This document shows positions 1-6,614 of a stretch of 11,420 bases of DNA, in pieces. The translations under genes were made by a program, and so were the position numbers. The notes below the pieces were generated by a model. That model had not been told where the DNA came from. It worked only from the letters and a program-made list of their open reading frames with translations, and did not search any database. The DNA is from Verrucomicrobiia bacterium (GTDB lineage Bacteria > Verrucomicrobiota > Verrucomicrobiia > Opitutales > Opitutaceae): NCBI GenBank assembly GCA_030424825.1, contig JAUHWE010000084.1, positions 1-11,420 of the forward strand, in the 5' to 3' direction. Each line of letters starts with the position of its first letter. The stretch's first letter is position 1.

Positions 1-315
1 AAGAATCTCAGCTTTCTCAGCTATTCCCACCTGTTTTTAGCCCTGTCAGGCTTAACTGGTTCCGTGACGGTGCTATTTGGAAATATATTGGGTAAATGGA
101 TACTAATCGTTTTCTACCTTGTTCAAACATTCGAAATATTCGCTGGTGAATTTAGGTTCGTATTGAACGTTGGAATTGGGTTTCCAATTCGCCAATTTTA
201 CGGAGGAATAGAAGAATCAATGAGAAATCCACACGGTATGGGTATAACCCTTCTAGCTTTGGGAATGCTCATCCTTACCTTTATGATTTCAAAGAAAAAA
301 ACTTATATCCGGTAA
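1..315 (+). CDS. Small membrane protein, C-terminal part (cut by window start)
   Basis: The frame is open from the first base and ends at TAA 313-315, giving 104 visible codons. A GTG at 64 is a possible start, but the 21 codons before it are open and hydrophobic (for example LFLALSGLTG), so the gene probably begins outside the window. Three hydrophobic stretches can be seen: about residues 10-27, 30-47 (KWILIVFYLVQTFEIFAG) and 86-100 (GITLLALGMLILTFMI), followed by a basic tail KKKTYIR that is likely cytoplasmic. I do not recognise the family. Its DNA is AT-richer than the genes further right: bases 61-120 contain 22 G+C of 60. It could be a recently acquired or fast-evolving accessory gene. 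The reading frame is fairly secure; the function is unknown. Confidence 0.5.
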   Translation, partial: KNLSFLSYSHLFLALSGLTGSVTVLFGNILGKWILIVFYLVQTFEIFAGEFRFVLNVGIGFPIRQFYGGIEESMRNPHGMGITLLALGMLILTFMISKKKTYIR

Positions 316-606
316 TTGGATACAGAACCAGTCAGCGTTCTGCGCTAGCCTTCGTCGTATCAATTGAAGTTCAGTTCACAATGAATAAACTGCTACAGGA
401 TCTGGTTTCGATTCTTGTCATTGCGACCTATTTGTGTGATGCGAAGCATCGACTCCGGAAAAGATGCGTTTGTATTAGAGCTTGGTGAGTACGATAAGAA
501 TGTTGAAAGTGAATGTAGGAATCAATATCCAATGGGCTTAAACAAACCAAGAGAAAGGTGAACCAGAAGGATTTCCGTTAATAGTGAGTCCTGTTTTGCT
601 GCAATC
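316..606. other. AT-rich gap with possible gene remnants
   Basis: No convincing gene is present. ATG 381 opens a 35-codon frame that begins MNKLLQDLVSILVIATYL, which resembles a signal peptide or membrane helix, and then turns into a basic, cysteine-rich tail ending at TGA 486-488. In another frame, ATG 439 opens 40 codons (FVLELGEYDKN in the middle) ending at TGA 559-561. The hydrophobic start of the first and the soluble-looking second would make one short exported protein if a single frameshift lay near 436-441. This could equally be chance. No terminator or strong promoter was seen. Confidence 0.3.
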
Positions 607-1179
607 GTGAACGCCGATCAAATCGCTAATGCCCCCAAGGGATTCGAGTTTGTTGAATCAGAAAGCGGCAATCCCTCCATTTGCTACCGAACGAGAGGAT
701 CGTGGGGGATAGGGATATTCTTCATCGTCTGGCTCATGATATGGACACCTGGCTGCGTGTTGCTTACCTATCGAGCGATCACGGCCCCTCCCTTGGAAAA
801 CGTGTTCTTCTATCTGTTTATGATCCCCTTTTGGATTGGCGAGTATCTGGCTATAAAGTTTGTCCTGTGGCATTTCTTTTCCGCGACGACCTTTGAAGTG
901 GAAGCGGATCGCCTTAAAGTCACGCGACGCCTTTTTCGCCACAAGAAGGAGCGGGAGTTTCTGGTTGCTGAGATCGAGGCGATTCAGCAAATCAAGGACG
1001 GGGGTGAGGGCGAGGACAGCTTTCCGACCTGGGGGTTGGCGGTAGAAGGGGAGAAAGGTGTCACAATCCTTTCACGACAAGCGATTGAGAAAAGCGAATG
1101 GCTCGGCCCGATACTCGCTGACTGGATCGGGGTGGAGTATCGCCTCGCAGACGGGAAGAAGGAGTATGCGGCGTTTTGA
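607..1179 (+). CDS. Two-helix membrane protein with PH-like C-terminal domain
   Basis: The product has 190 residues. A short polar N-terminus is followed by two membrane helices, about residues 33-56 (IGIFFIVWLMIWTPGCVLL) and 65-91 (NVFFYLFMIPFWIGEYLAI). A charged, strand-rich tail runs from about 94 to 180 and starts TTFEVEADRLKVTRRLFRHK. The order (two helices, then a beta-rich domain with a Phe-Glu-Val / Leu-Lys-Val strand pair) matches small bacterial proteins with a PH-like domain facing the cytoplasm. That assignment is inferred from the pattern, not from a diagnostic motif. The start is GTG 607; the same frame is open back to 562 but has no ATG there, and no Shine-Dalgarno sequence is visible. 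It lies alone, with 269 bases before the next gene. No substrate or partner can be named. Confidence 0.75.
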   Translation: MNADQIANAPKGFEFVESESGNPSICYRTRGSWGIGIFFIVWLMIWTPGCVLLTYRAITAPPLENVFFYLFMIPFWIGEYLAIKFVLWHFFSATTFEVEADRLKVTRRLFRHKKEREFLVAEIEAIQQIKDGGEGEDSFPTWGLAVEGEKGVTILSRQAIEKSEWLGPILADWIGVEYRLADGKKEYAAF

Positions 1180-1327
1180 TGAGAGGTTCGACGATCTCAG
1201 AGAAGCGAAAGGGTCACGATAAAATTCGAATCGAGTTCCAGATTGCGTGCAATATATTGAGGAACTTTCGCAGAGGAGCTTGTAGAGGCGTCGATTGCGG
1301 AGACTGCGTAAGGTGAATTTCTCTCGT

Positions 1328-1348
1328 CGTTTGCGGTCGCCGCAAACG
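1328..1348. repeat. Intergenic hairpin repeat, copy A
   Basis: A 9-bp perfect stem closes on a TCG loop; its centre reads TTTGCGGTCGCCGCAAA (1330-1346), extended by CG before and CG after. It lies in the 269-base gap between two + strand genes. It has no T-run, so it is not a typical terminator. The core CGGTCGCCG and the following AACG-x-CG recur in the next gap (copies B and C at 2344-2417), so it is likely one member of a dispersed palindromic repeat family. Confidence 0.6.
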
Positions 1349-1448
1349 TCGCGTTTGGATTGCTAGATCGGCTTGCCAAGCAACATGGCGGGTGTTTAGT
1401 TTTCAGGTGTTCCAATTCTGATTTTATAGATCCAACTCCATTAATCCT

Positions 1449-2279
1449 ATGAGCGAATTCAAACACAGCCTGGCCCGCGTTGCGGTATGGAACCTCGCGG
1501 GGTTCAACAAGTTCAACATGGCGGCGGGGATCGGTCCTAATACCCTGCGTGCCAAGAATCAGGCGGAAGGGCTCGCACTTCTGGATGCCGAGCTGGTTAC
1601 TCTGGTAGAAGTGAGTCCGGTAAGCCATATCGACCGGCTGGTTGAGCTGCTCGCGGACGATTATGACCTCAACTACAACCGTACCATTATTCCGCAGCCC
1701 AAGGGGAACATCCATATCGGCTTTCTTCACAAGGCAGGGGTAGAGGTGAACAACGCCCATCTGATTCCTGGTTCGGAAGGCGACTATGCCAATGGCCGTC
1801 GAGCGATTCAGGCCGATATTCAGATAGGCAAGTTCAAGGCGATCCTGATCGCGGTTCATCTAAAGGCGGGTCGTGATCGGCCGGAGCAGGAGAAGCGGGA
1901 CAGCCAATGTGTCGCGATCGGACAGCACATCGCCCAGTTGCGGCAAACGCCGGGCTTGAAGCGTCGGGCGATCTTGTTGATGGGAGATTTCAACATGATT
2001 CCCGGGCAGGATGTCAGCAATTTCCACCACCTGGGCGGCGATGATATTATGGACTTTGTCTCCTGCTGGGATTTGCAAGAACGGTACTCTCATATTCTCG
2101 AAAAGGGCCGGGCCAATCTTCTGGACGGCTTTGCGGTCTCGCGCACGTACTCGACCGACTATGTCCGCGGGAGCCTCCGACTGTTTCCCATGCACTGGAC
2201 GCTGAACAAAGGACGCGAGGCGTTTAAGAAAGAGGTTTCGGACCACCTGCCGTTTGTCGCCAGTTTTCGGATATTCTAG
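1449..2279 (+). CDS. Endonuclease/exonuclease/phosphatase family hydrolase
   Basis: The 276-residue product shows the full set of EEP-fold metal and catalytic motifs in order: W14-N15 in AVWNLAG (metal-binding Asn), E54 in TLVEVSP (metal-binding Glu), H137 in AVHLKAG, D180 and N182 in LMGDFNMIPG (the GDFN motif), and S264-D265-H266 in VSDHLPF (catalytic SDH). Members of this family cleave phosphodiester or phosphomonoester bonds in nucleic acids, lipids or inositides using Mg2+. The substrate cannot be told from sequence. No signal peptide is present, so a cytoplasmic role is likely. The length is close to that of a minimal EEP domain. ATG 1449 has no Shine-Dalgarno sequence. The gene stands alone, with repeat-bearing gaps on both sides. 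The family call is firm; a nuclease role is only one possibility. Confidence 0.9.
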   Translation: MSEFKHSLARVAVWNLAGFNKFNMAAGIGPNTLRAKNQAEGLALLDAELVTLVEVSPVSHIDRLVELLADDYDLNYNRTIIPQPKGNIHIGFLHKAGVEVNNAHLIPGSEGDYANGRRAIQADIQIGKFKAILIAVHLKAGRDRPEQEKRDSQCVAIGQHIAQLRQTPGLKRRAILLMGDFNMIPGQDVSNFHHLGGDDIMDFVSCWDLQERYSHILEKGRANLLDGFAVSRTYSTDYVRGSLRLFPMHWTLNKGREAFKKEVSDHLPFVASFRIF

Positions 2280-2343
2280 ATTGGAATGAATAGGTGGGAA
2301 AATGAAATTGGATAAATGCGATAAAGATTATCCCGAGTTTTTT

Positions 2344-2417
2344 AGGGACGTCGCTTGCGGCGACCGCGTAGGGCACGGTCTATTTAAATTTTCACGGTCG
2401 CCGTGAACGACGCCCCT
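2344..2417. repeat. Pair of inverted hairpin repeats, copies B and C
   Basis: Copy B (2344-2366) and copy C (2395-2417) are imperfect inverted copies of each other, with 19 of 23 positions matching in inverted alignment, separated by 28 bases containing TATTTAAATT. Each also folds by itself: copy C has the 7-bp stem TTCACGG-TCG-CCGTGAA (2391-2407), and copy B has a stem around TTGCGGCGACCGCG (2355-2368). Copy C matches copy A at 1330-1346, including the TCG loop. The pair sits in the 238-base gap between two same-direction genes and looks like a REP doublet. Confidence 0.6.
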
Positions 2418-2517
2418 GCGATTCGCTACTGATGCAGGCTGAAGGGCTGTCAGTCTATGCCTATTGAATCGATTGGACATTTTGAAGTTCGAGGATAGGT
2501 CTTAATACAATCAGTAG

Positions 2518-3258
2518 ATGAATATTGGCGTTTGGATTTTTGTGGGTGTTGCGATATTGCTTTTCACGATGGGGTGTACCTCGTTTGAGCGGAAGCTTCT
2601 GTATTTTCCGACGCATCACAACCAGGACAACGGGCTGGAGGCTTGGACGTTGGAAGGGGTTGCTATCGGATTCGCTCGCAAGGTGGAGTCGCCGCAAAAC
2701 GTCTGGCTGATGATGCATGGGAATGGGGGACAGGCTGCCGATCGCGTTTACGCGTTGCCGCGATTTTCTGCAGATGATTCCGTCTATATTCTGGAGTATC
2801 CTGGATATGGGGAAAGACCGGGCCGCCCCTCGAAGAAGGCGTTCAACAAGGCGGCTCAGGAAGCGTACCAATTACTGAGAGAATCCTATCCTTCGGTACC
2901 CGTTTGCGTGGTGGGAGAATCGATTGGTACGGGTCCGGCTTCGTTTTTGGGTTCCTTGGCGAATCCGCCGGACAGGATCGCGTTAGCGGTTCCATTCGAC
3001 AAGCTCGCTGAAGTCGCAAAGGAGTCGTTCCCCAGTCTTGTGGTATCAATCGTATTGTCGGCGGACTGGGACAACGCGAAGGCGCTGTCCGAATATGTAG
3101 GACCGATCGACATCTATGGAGCCCAGTACGATACGATCATTCCGGTGAGCCATGCAAAGGCTTTGGCGGACCAGGTTCCGCAATCGAAGTTTATTCTGCT
3201 GGAATGCGGCCACAACGAGTGGTCGGATCAAGAGGAAGTTCAATTTCGCCATCCGTAG
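2518..3258 (+). CDS. Membrane-anchored alpha/beta hydrolase (serine hydrolase)
   Basis: The 246-residue product begins with a hydrophobic segment (residues 3-19) ending in TMGC. C20 could be a lipoprotein cysteine, although Thr at -3 is a poor lipobox fit, so a plain membrane anchor is also possible. The alpha/beta-hydrolase core follows: HGNGG at 67-71 (oxyanion hole), EYPGYG at 93-98, nucleophile S135 in VGESIGTG, probable acid D205 in YGAQYDTIIP and H232 in CGHNEW. The triad is complete. The overall pattern (H-G-N-G-G, Y-P-G-Y-G, G-E-S-I-G) is that of the ABHD13/ABHD17-like branch, whose bacterial members are mostly uncharacterised esterases or thioesterases. The active site would be outside the cytoplasm. 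ATG 2518 gives the anchor; no Shine-Dalgarno sequence precedes it. The gene converges on the small - strand gene at 3456-3692. Confidence 0.88.
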   Translation: MNIGVWIFVGVAILLFTMGCTSFERKLLYFPTHHNQDNGLEAWTLEGVAIGFARKVESPQNVWLMMHGNGGQAADRVYALPRFSADDSVYILEYPGYGERPGRPSKKAFNKAAQEAYQLLRESYPSVPVCVVGESIGTGPASFLGSLANPPDRIALAVPFDKLAEVAKESFPSLVVSIVLSADWDNAKALSEYVGPIDIYGAQYDTIIPVSHAKALADQVPQSKFILLECGHNEWSDQEEVQFRHP

Positions 3259-3340
3259 GGGTTAGGATAGGGCGGGATGGCCCGGTGTACCGCGTTGGTT
3301 CGATCCTCAACGGATGAGGTATAGCGTGAATGCACGCACC

Positions 3341-3420
3341 GTAGGGCTAGTGCTTGCGCTATGCCGCGTCAGTTTAGGATTTTGAGTTACCATCACGGCA
3401 TGGCGCGAGCCAGCCCTACC
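3341..3420. repeat. Inverted pair of GTAG-headed hairpins (BIME-like)
   Basis: The left unit (3341-3366, + strand) starts GTAG and folds as GGC-TAG(T)GC against GCGCTA-T-GCC. The right unit (3396-3420, - strand) starts GGTAG and folds as GGC-TGGC against GCCA-T-GCC. Both keep a single bulged T before the terminal GCC, and the inner pair A-T in one is G-C in the other. The two units face each other across about 29 bases. They lie between convergent genes, a usual place for REP/BIME elements. Confidence 0.65.
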
Positions 3421-3455
3421 TTGGGTTGTGCCGGAATGGGTCTGTAGCCCTGTGG

Positions 3456-3692
3456 CTAGCCTTTGAAAGTCGCTGCGTTGAGAATGGACCAAAGGTGGAA
3501 TATGAGGGCGAAGGGCCACGGAATGATGAGAAAACTGGTGAAGTAGAGAGTGGCGGTGGTTACCAAGAAGAATGCTGCCCAAAGGATGCGCCCTTGAACG
3601 AGCTGGCCTAATCCAGGAATGAAAAAACTGGCGAGGGCGGCGATGACATTTCCGGATTCGCCGCGGCGAGAGGGATTAGCGGTTTTGCTCAT
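3456..3692 (-). CDS. Small membrane protein with FFIPGLGQLxxGR motif
   Basis: The product has 78 residues if it starts at ATG 3692 (MSKTANPSRRG). A basic N-terminus is followed by NVIAALASFFIPGLGQLVQG (residues 15-34), then two hydrophobic segments at about 37-58 and 58-74, ending NAATFKG. The motif Ser-Phe-Phe-Ile-Pro-Gly-Leu-Gly-Gln-Leu-x-x-Gly-Arg is shared by small bacterial membrane proteins related to TM2-domain proteins; their function is not established. The frame is open further upstream to 3971, but that extension does not look like protein (polar, irregular) and overlaps the promoter of the divergent gene, so the shorter form is preferred. No Shine-Dalgarno sequence is seen. It converges with the hydrolase gene across a repeat-bearing gap. 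Confidence 0.75.
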   Translation of the reverse strand: MSKTANPSRRGESGNVIAALASFFIPGLGQLVQGRILWAAFFLVTTATLYFTSFLIIPWPFALIFHLWSILNAATFKG

Positions 3693-3720
3693 GATGGGAG
3701 ATTGATGCGTTGATACGGTA

Positions 3721-3750
3721 AGTACACGGAAAGTGGGCGAGGAGTTGCAA
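3721..3750 (-). promoter_or_regulatory. Possible promoter for the small - strand membrane gene
   Basis: Reading the - strand, TTGCAA (3750-3745) and TGTACT (3726-3721) are 18 bases apart; each matches 4 of 6 bases of the sigma-70 consensus. Transcription would begin near 3714, leaving a leader of about 22 bases before ATG 3692. The match is weak and is offered only because the spacing and position fit. Confidence 0.25.
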
Positions 3751-3868
3751 GAAAAGAGCGAGAGAGTCCAATTTTGTAGGCAGGGGATTTGTTTCACACT
3801 AGAATTTTTAGCCTGGCGTAGTATGCGGCACTCATTGTTTCGACGGAGGGCTTCCGTTTTTCGGATCT

Positions 3869-3877
3869 TGGTATAAT
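3869..3877 (+). promoter_or_regulatory. Extended -10 promoter, TGGTATAAT
   Basis: TGGTATAAT is a perfect extended -10 element (TGnTATAAT). No good -35 hexamer lies 16-18 bases upstream, which is common for extended -10 promoters. Transcription would start near 3884. That is 18 bases before the TTG at 3902 and 54 bases before the GTG at 3938, so it very likely drives the exported-protein gene. Confidence 0.55.
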
Positions 3878-3937
3878 TTTCCTCACTGAGCCGAAGCGGG
3901 GTTGCAATTCTCTCACGGAATATTTTTTTTGGAGAGA

Positions 3938-4723
3938 GTGAATTGGAAATGGGGCAGGGGTTGTTGGGCAATTGCGTTGTTCTTCGCGATGGAGTCGAAT
4001 GGTTTTGCGGAAGACTATCAGGCTCAAAAAGGTGAAGGTCATTTTGAGGGTTCGCTCCGCTACGTCGTCTCGCGGTACTCTGTGCGAACGGGCAAGGCCG
4101 TCGAGAGGAAGCAGATCGATGTGCTGGTGACCGAAGACCGCCTCAGCGTGCCTTCGCTCGATATTGCGGATGTGTTCGCGAATAATGCTCCTCCGGGTGT
4201 GTCAGCTGCTTTGTTTCGTCACGATGCGGACGACTTCATTTTGTACGGTGACGATGTCGATGCGTATCGGTTTCGCGGATATGACAAGATACTGCTTGGC
4301 ATGGCTTTTAAAGCCCTGGCATTGTCGGGTGCTCCCGTGGATATGAATACCCCTGAAAAGTCTGGGCCTTACGCGTTGCGTAATTTCCGGGCGAATCTGA
4401 GTCGCTACCTCGGCCAAGCGGGGCTGCGGTATGACATGTATTTTTCGAGTGACTACAATGTGAATTGGGGGTCTCTCGCGGATTCCTGGCTTTTTGGTTC
4501 GGGCGGTCTGAAGGTGCCCGAGCTGGACGATTCGTTGAAGCGAGGGGAGGTGCCTGTGCGGATCGAGGTCTATAGAAATGCCTCGAGGCTGCTGTCGATC
4601 AATTTGATGGCGGCGGAGGAATACACCGTCTCCCGAGCGCTGGTAGAAGTACCGGCTCAGAAGATCCTGCATTCCTCGACGGGATTGTTGAGACAGCTCG
4701 CAGCGGAAGCGATGGGGCTTTGA
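3938..4723 (+). CDS. Sec-exported protein of unknown function
   Basis: GTG 3938 is chosen as start because GGAGAGA lies directly before it (short spacing) and the product then opens with a clean signal peptide: NWKWGRG, hydrophobic CWAIALFFAM, and likely cleavage after ESNGFA (residue 24). A longer form from TTG 3902 would add 12 residues and has no Shine-Dalgarno sequence. The mature part (about 237 residues) reads as a beta-rich periplasmic protein: GSLRYVVSRYSVRTGK, DVLVTEDRLSV, DDFILYGDDVDAYRF. The pattern of short strands reporting on a bound or displayed state is loosely like DUF4412-type periplasmic proteins, but no diagnostic motif is present and I do not claim membership. The gene is alone downstream of a strong extended -10 promoter and ends before a hairpin at 4772-4792. 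Confidence 0.8.
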   Translation: MNWKWGRGCWAIALFFAMESNGFAEDYQAQKGEGHFEGSLRYVVSRYSVRTGKAVERKQIDVLVTEDRLSVPSLDIADVFANNAPPGVSAALFRHDADDFILYGDDVDAYRFRGYDKILLGMAFKALALSGAPVDMNTPEKSGPYALRNFRANLSRYLGQAGLRYDMYFSSDYNVNWGSLADSWLFGSGGLKVPELDDSLKRGEVPVRIEVYRNASRLLSINLMAAEEYTVSRALVEVPAQKILHSSTGLLRQLAAEAMGL

Positions 4724-4771
4724 TAGGGCTGAGGGATTAGGCTGAATCAGGGTTGGTTTGTCTGTTTGGGC

Positions 4772-4792
4772 GGCACGGAGGACCGTCGTGCC
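4772..4792. repeat. Hairpin between exported-protein and VWA-like genes
   Basis: GGCACG (4772-4777) pairs with CGTGCC (4787-4792) around a 9-base loop, followed by TTACCTTTTG. On the - strand the unit is headed by GTAA, reminiscent of the GTAG-headed hairpins at 3341-3420. It could serve as a weak terminator for the upstream gene or be another palindromic repeat; the T-run is too broken to call a terminator. Confidence 0.4.
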
Positions 4793-4856
4793 TTACCTTT
4801 TGATTGACGGATAGGGGGAGTCGCTTTGGTATTGAGGCGGATCCAATATTTTTCTA

Positions 4857-5864
4857 ATGGCTCGCCGAATCCATCGTAAACGCGCTCGTCGAGGGAAGCC
4901 TCGCGTCAACAAGGGTACCCTGTTTATTGCGTTGATTGTTCAATGCGTATTGTTGGCGGTCACGGTATTCGTCATCGTGCTCGATACGCCTGACAGCGAA
5001 CCCCCTCGATTTGAGGGAAAGGCGAGCGTGGCGGTGAAGAAGGAGGATTTTAAGGAGATGCAGCAGCGGGAGCGCTTTATGCAACGCATGCGGCAATTGG
5101 ATCCGATACAGCGTCTTTCGGTGGACTCGGTATTGAACAGCGAGCTTCCGCCGATGCCGGATCTACCCGTGGAAGCGTTTGAGCTGGATGGCGAGGACCT
5201 CGAGATGCTCGAGGATGCCGGCGCGATGTTGGAGCAGTCTGGGTTGATGGGAGGCAGCATGCAGGGTAAAGGGAATTCGTCTGCCGCCGCTTTCTTCGGC
5301 GTTCAGGACTCCGGTCGTCGAATCGTGATTGTGGTAAACACGTCAGCGTCAGTCGTCCGGAAAGCGAGAAACCAAGGGGTATCGATCGAAGCGATACACG
5401 AAGAAGTGGTTACGCTTATCAACAGTCTCGATAGCGGTACGCTTTTTGGGCTCGTGCAGTTCAGTCAAGGGTCGAGGCGCTTTGCCCCCTATTTGGCTCC
5501 GGCGATTAAACGAAATAAGGAAGCGGCCAATCATTGGACGAAAAAGGAGATGCGTGGGAATCCCAAAGTCGATAGCGAGCTCTTGCTGGGTCATGAGGGA
5601 GGCCTGAAGTTGGCGGTGGACATGGAGCCGGACTTGATTTTCCTCGTCACTGATGGCGTCCTGAACAAAAGAGTCAAAGTCAATGGCTCCTACCAGTATC
5701 CTGAAATACCCTACGAAATTCTGATCGGGTCTATTGAGGATAATTTGCGGCGCCTAGGATCGCGGACACGCATCCACGCGATCGGATTTGAGTTGAGCGA
5801 TAAGGACCGTCGGGGATTGGAGCGACTGACGCGGCGTTTTGGCGGGACGTTAAGGGAGTTCTAG
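4857..5864 (+). CDS. Single-pass protein with von Willebrand A-like domain, degenerate MIDAS
   Basis: The product has 335 residues. A very basic N-terminus (RRIHRKRARRGKPR) precedes one membrane helix at about 21-42. A linker with charged helices (about 60-130) and a Met/Gly-rich patch LMGGSMQGKG leads to the VWA-like domain from about 145: AFFGVQDSGRRIVIVVN, then NTSAS at 161-165, LFGLVQFS at 196-203, IFLVTDG at 261-267 and a final strand RIHAIGFELS. In metal-binding VWA domains the first motif is DxSxS; here Asp is Asn161. The usual Thr after the second helix is not evident in HEGGLKLAVD. D266 of the third motif remains. The topology puts the VWA domain outside the cytoplasm. Such proteins often scaffold envelope complexes, but no partner gene is adjacent. 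ATG 4857 lacks a Shine-Dalgarno sequence. Confidence 0.85.
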   Translation: MARRIHRKRARRGKPRVNKGTLFIALIVQCVLLAVTVFVIVLDTPDSEPPRFEGKASVAVKKEDFKEMQQRERFMQRMRQLDPIQRLSVDSVLNSELPPMPDLPVEAFELDGEDLEMLEDAGAMLEQSGLMGGSMQGKGNSSAAAFFGVQDSGRRIVIVVNTSASVVRKARNQGVSIEAIHEEVVTLINSLDSGTLFGLVQFSQGSRRFAPYLAPAIKRNKEAANHWTKKEMRGNPKVDSELLLGHEGGLKLAVDMEPDLIFLVTDGVLNKRVKVNGSYQYPEIPYEILIGSIEDNLRRLGSRTRIHAIGFELSDKDRRGLERLTRRFGGTLREF

Positions 5865-5925
5865 TCTTAGGCTGAAGGTGCCAGGCTGCGGATTTTGCCT
5901 CTCTACCGGTGGACTAAATATGATA

Positions 5926-5951
5926 ATGCGGCGTAAAGCCGCTCCTGCAGG
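5926..5951 (-). repeat. REP-like element, GGAG head plus short hairpin
   Basis: Read on the - strand it is GCAGGAG followed by CGGCTTTACGCCG and GC. A tetranucleotide GGAG immediately before a GC-rich hairpin (GCGGC/GCCGC arms at 5928-5932 and 5938-5942) is the arrangement of REP elements mobilised by RAYT transposases, and the sequence is close to REPs I know from Pseudomonas. It sits between convergent genes. No RAYT gene is in the window. Confidence 0.5.
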
Positions 5952-5995
5952 GATTGGGCATTCGGATTCTTGGTAGGGCGACAACCTCACTCCTT

Positions 5996-6043
5996 TGCTG
6001 AAGCTACGGCAGCGCAAGCCGGGCGTGCTGCGTTGGCTGAGCA
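5996..6043. repeat. Long imperfect palindrome between convergent genes
   Basis: An inner 7-bp stem (6009-6015 with 6025-6031, one G-T pair) is flanked by outer arms 5996-6008 and 6031-6043 that match at 9 of 13 positions. It lies just beyond the stop of the - strand gene at 6075. Poly-T is absent on both strands, so it is more likely a repeat or 3'-end structure than an intrinsic terminator. Confidence 0.4.
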
Positions 6044-6074
6044 TAATTCGCGGCAGCAGAGGCAGCTCTTTGAA

Positions 6075-6614
6075 TCAGGAAATGCTTTGTAGGATGGAGT
6101 GCCAGAGATCGGTTTCGCTGGGGTGTCCATGGGCGTCCAGTTTTTGGGTGATTTTTTGCAGGGTGGGCTCTGCCACGTCGTGGTTGGGGTCGCCGGGGAA
6201 GTCAGGGCGAGCCTGGCAGGAGATGGCCCAACAGGCCCAGGAGCGCCATTTTCGCTGTTCGAGACGCGGCTCTCCGAGTCGGTCCGCATAGTGTTGGAAG
6301 TGGACGCGAGGATTACCGAGAAAAACGCCTGGGGGCGCGTTTTGGAGGATGTAGACGAGTGCCTGGTAGGGAAGCGGCCAGGATTCGAGAATGGGCTCAT
6401 CTCCGGTCAGATCGGCTCCCCAGGCCCGATCGAGACAGAGAATCGCCCGGGCCGGAAGTTTTTTTCTCCAGAGGACCTGGCCGTATTCCAGGCAGGTTTC
6501 GTAGAACTCGGATCCCCGATCATCTGCTTTGAAGCGATTGAGATCTCGCCAGTTCATGTTTCTGTCGGGCGAGGGCAGGTAGGGAATGTCGTTGATTTCC
6601 GATGAGTCGGGCAT
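6075..6614 (-). CDS. Conserved-looking protein of unknown function
   Basis: The product has 179 residues from ATG 6614 (MPDSSEINDIPYL). It is soluble, with no signal peptide or membrane helix, and rich in Trp, Pro and Arg. Distinct stretches are LPARAILCLDRAWGADL (about 54-70), EPILESWPLPYQALVYIL (about 73-90), NAPPGVFLGNPRVHFQHYAD and RKWRSWACWAISCQARPDF. I do not recognise a family or catalytic motif. The dense aromatic and arginine content suggests a compact domain rather than a chance frame. The frame is open back to 6764, but the added residues look random and a TATAAG (- strand, 6656-6651) lies inside that stretch, so the start at 6614 is preferred; ATG 6557 is a second option. There is no Shine-Dalgarno sequence. 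It is divergent from purF and convergent with the VWA-like gene. An open + strand frame opposite it (6099-6605) is judged a shadow. Confidence 0.65.
   Translation of the reverse strand: MPDSSEINDIPYLPSPDRNMNWRDLNRFKADDRGSEFYETCLEYGQVLWRKKLPARAILCLDRAWGADLTGDEPILESWPLPYQALVYILQNAPPGVFLGNPRVHFQHYADRLGEPRLEQRKWRSWACWAISCQARPDFPGDPNHDVAEPTLQKITQKLDAHGHPSETDLWHSILQSIS

Noticed and set aside
1197..1859. 220-codon open frame on the - strand
   Set aside because: It lies mostly opposite the EEP hydrolase gene, whose catalytic motifs are intact, and its protein shows no recognisable domain.
3693..3971. N-terminal extension of the small - strand membrane protein
   Set aside because: The extension is irregular, lacks protein-like character, and would place its start across the promoter and leader of the divergent gene.
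6099..6605. 168-codon open frame on the + strand opposite the gene at 6075-6614
   Set aside because: Its product is Gly/Val-rich in the way antisense frames often are, while the - strand product has distinctive aromatic/Arg motifs. Some uncertainty remains.
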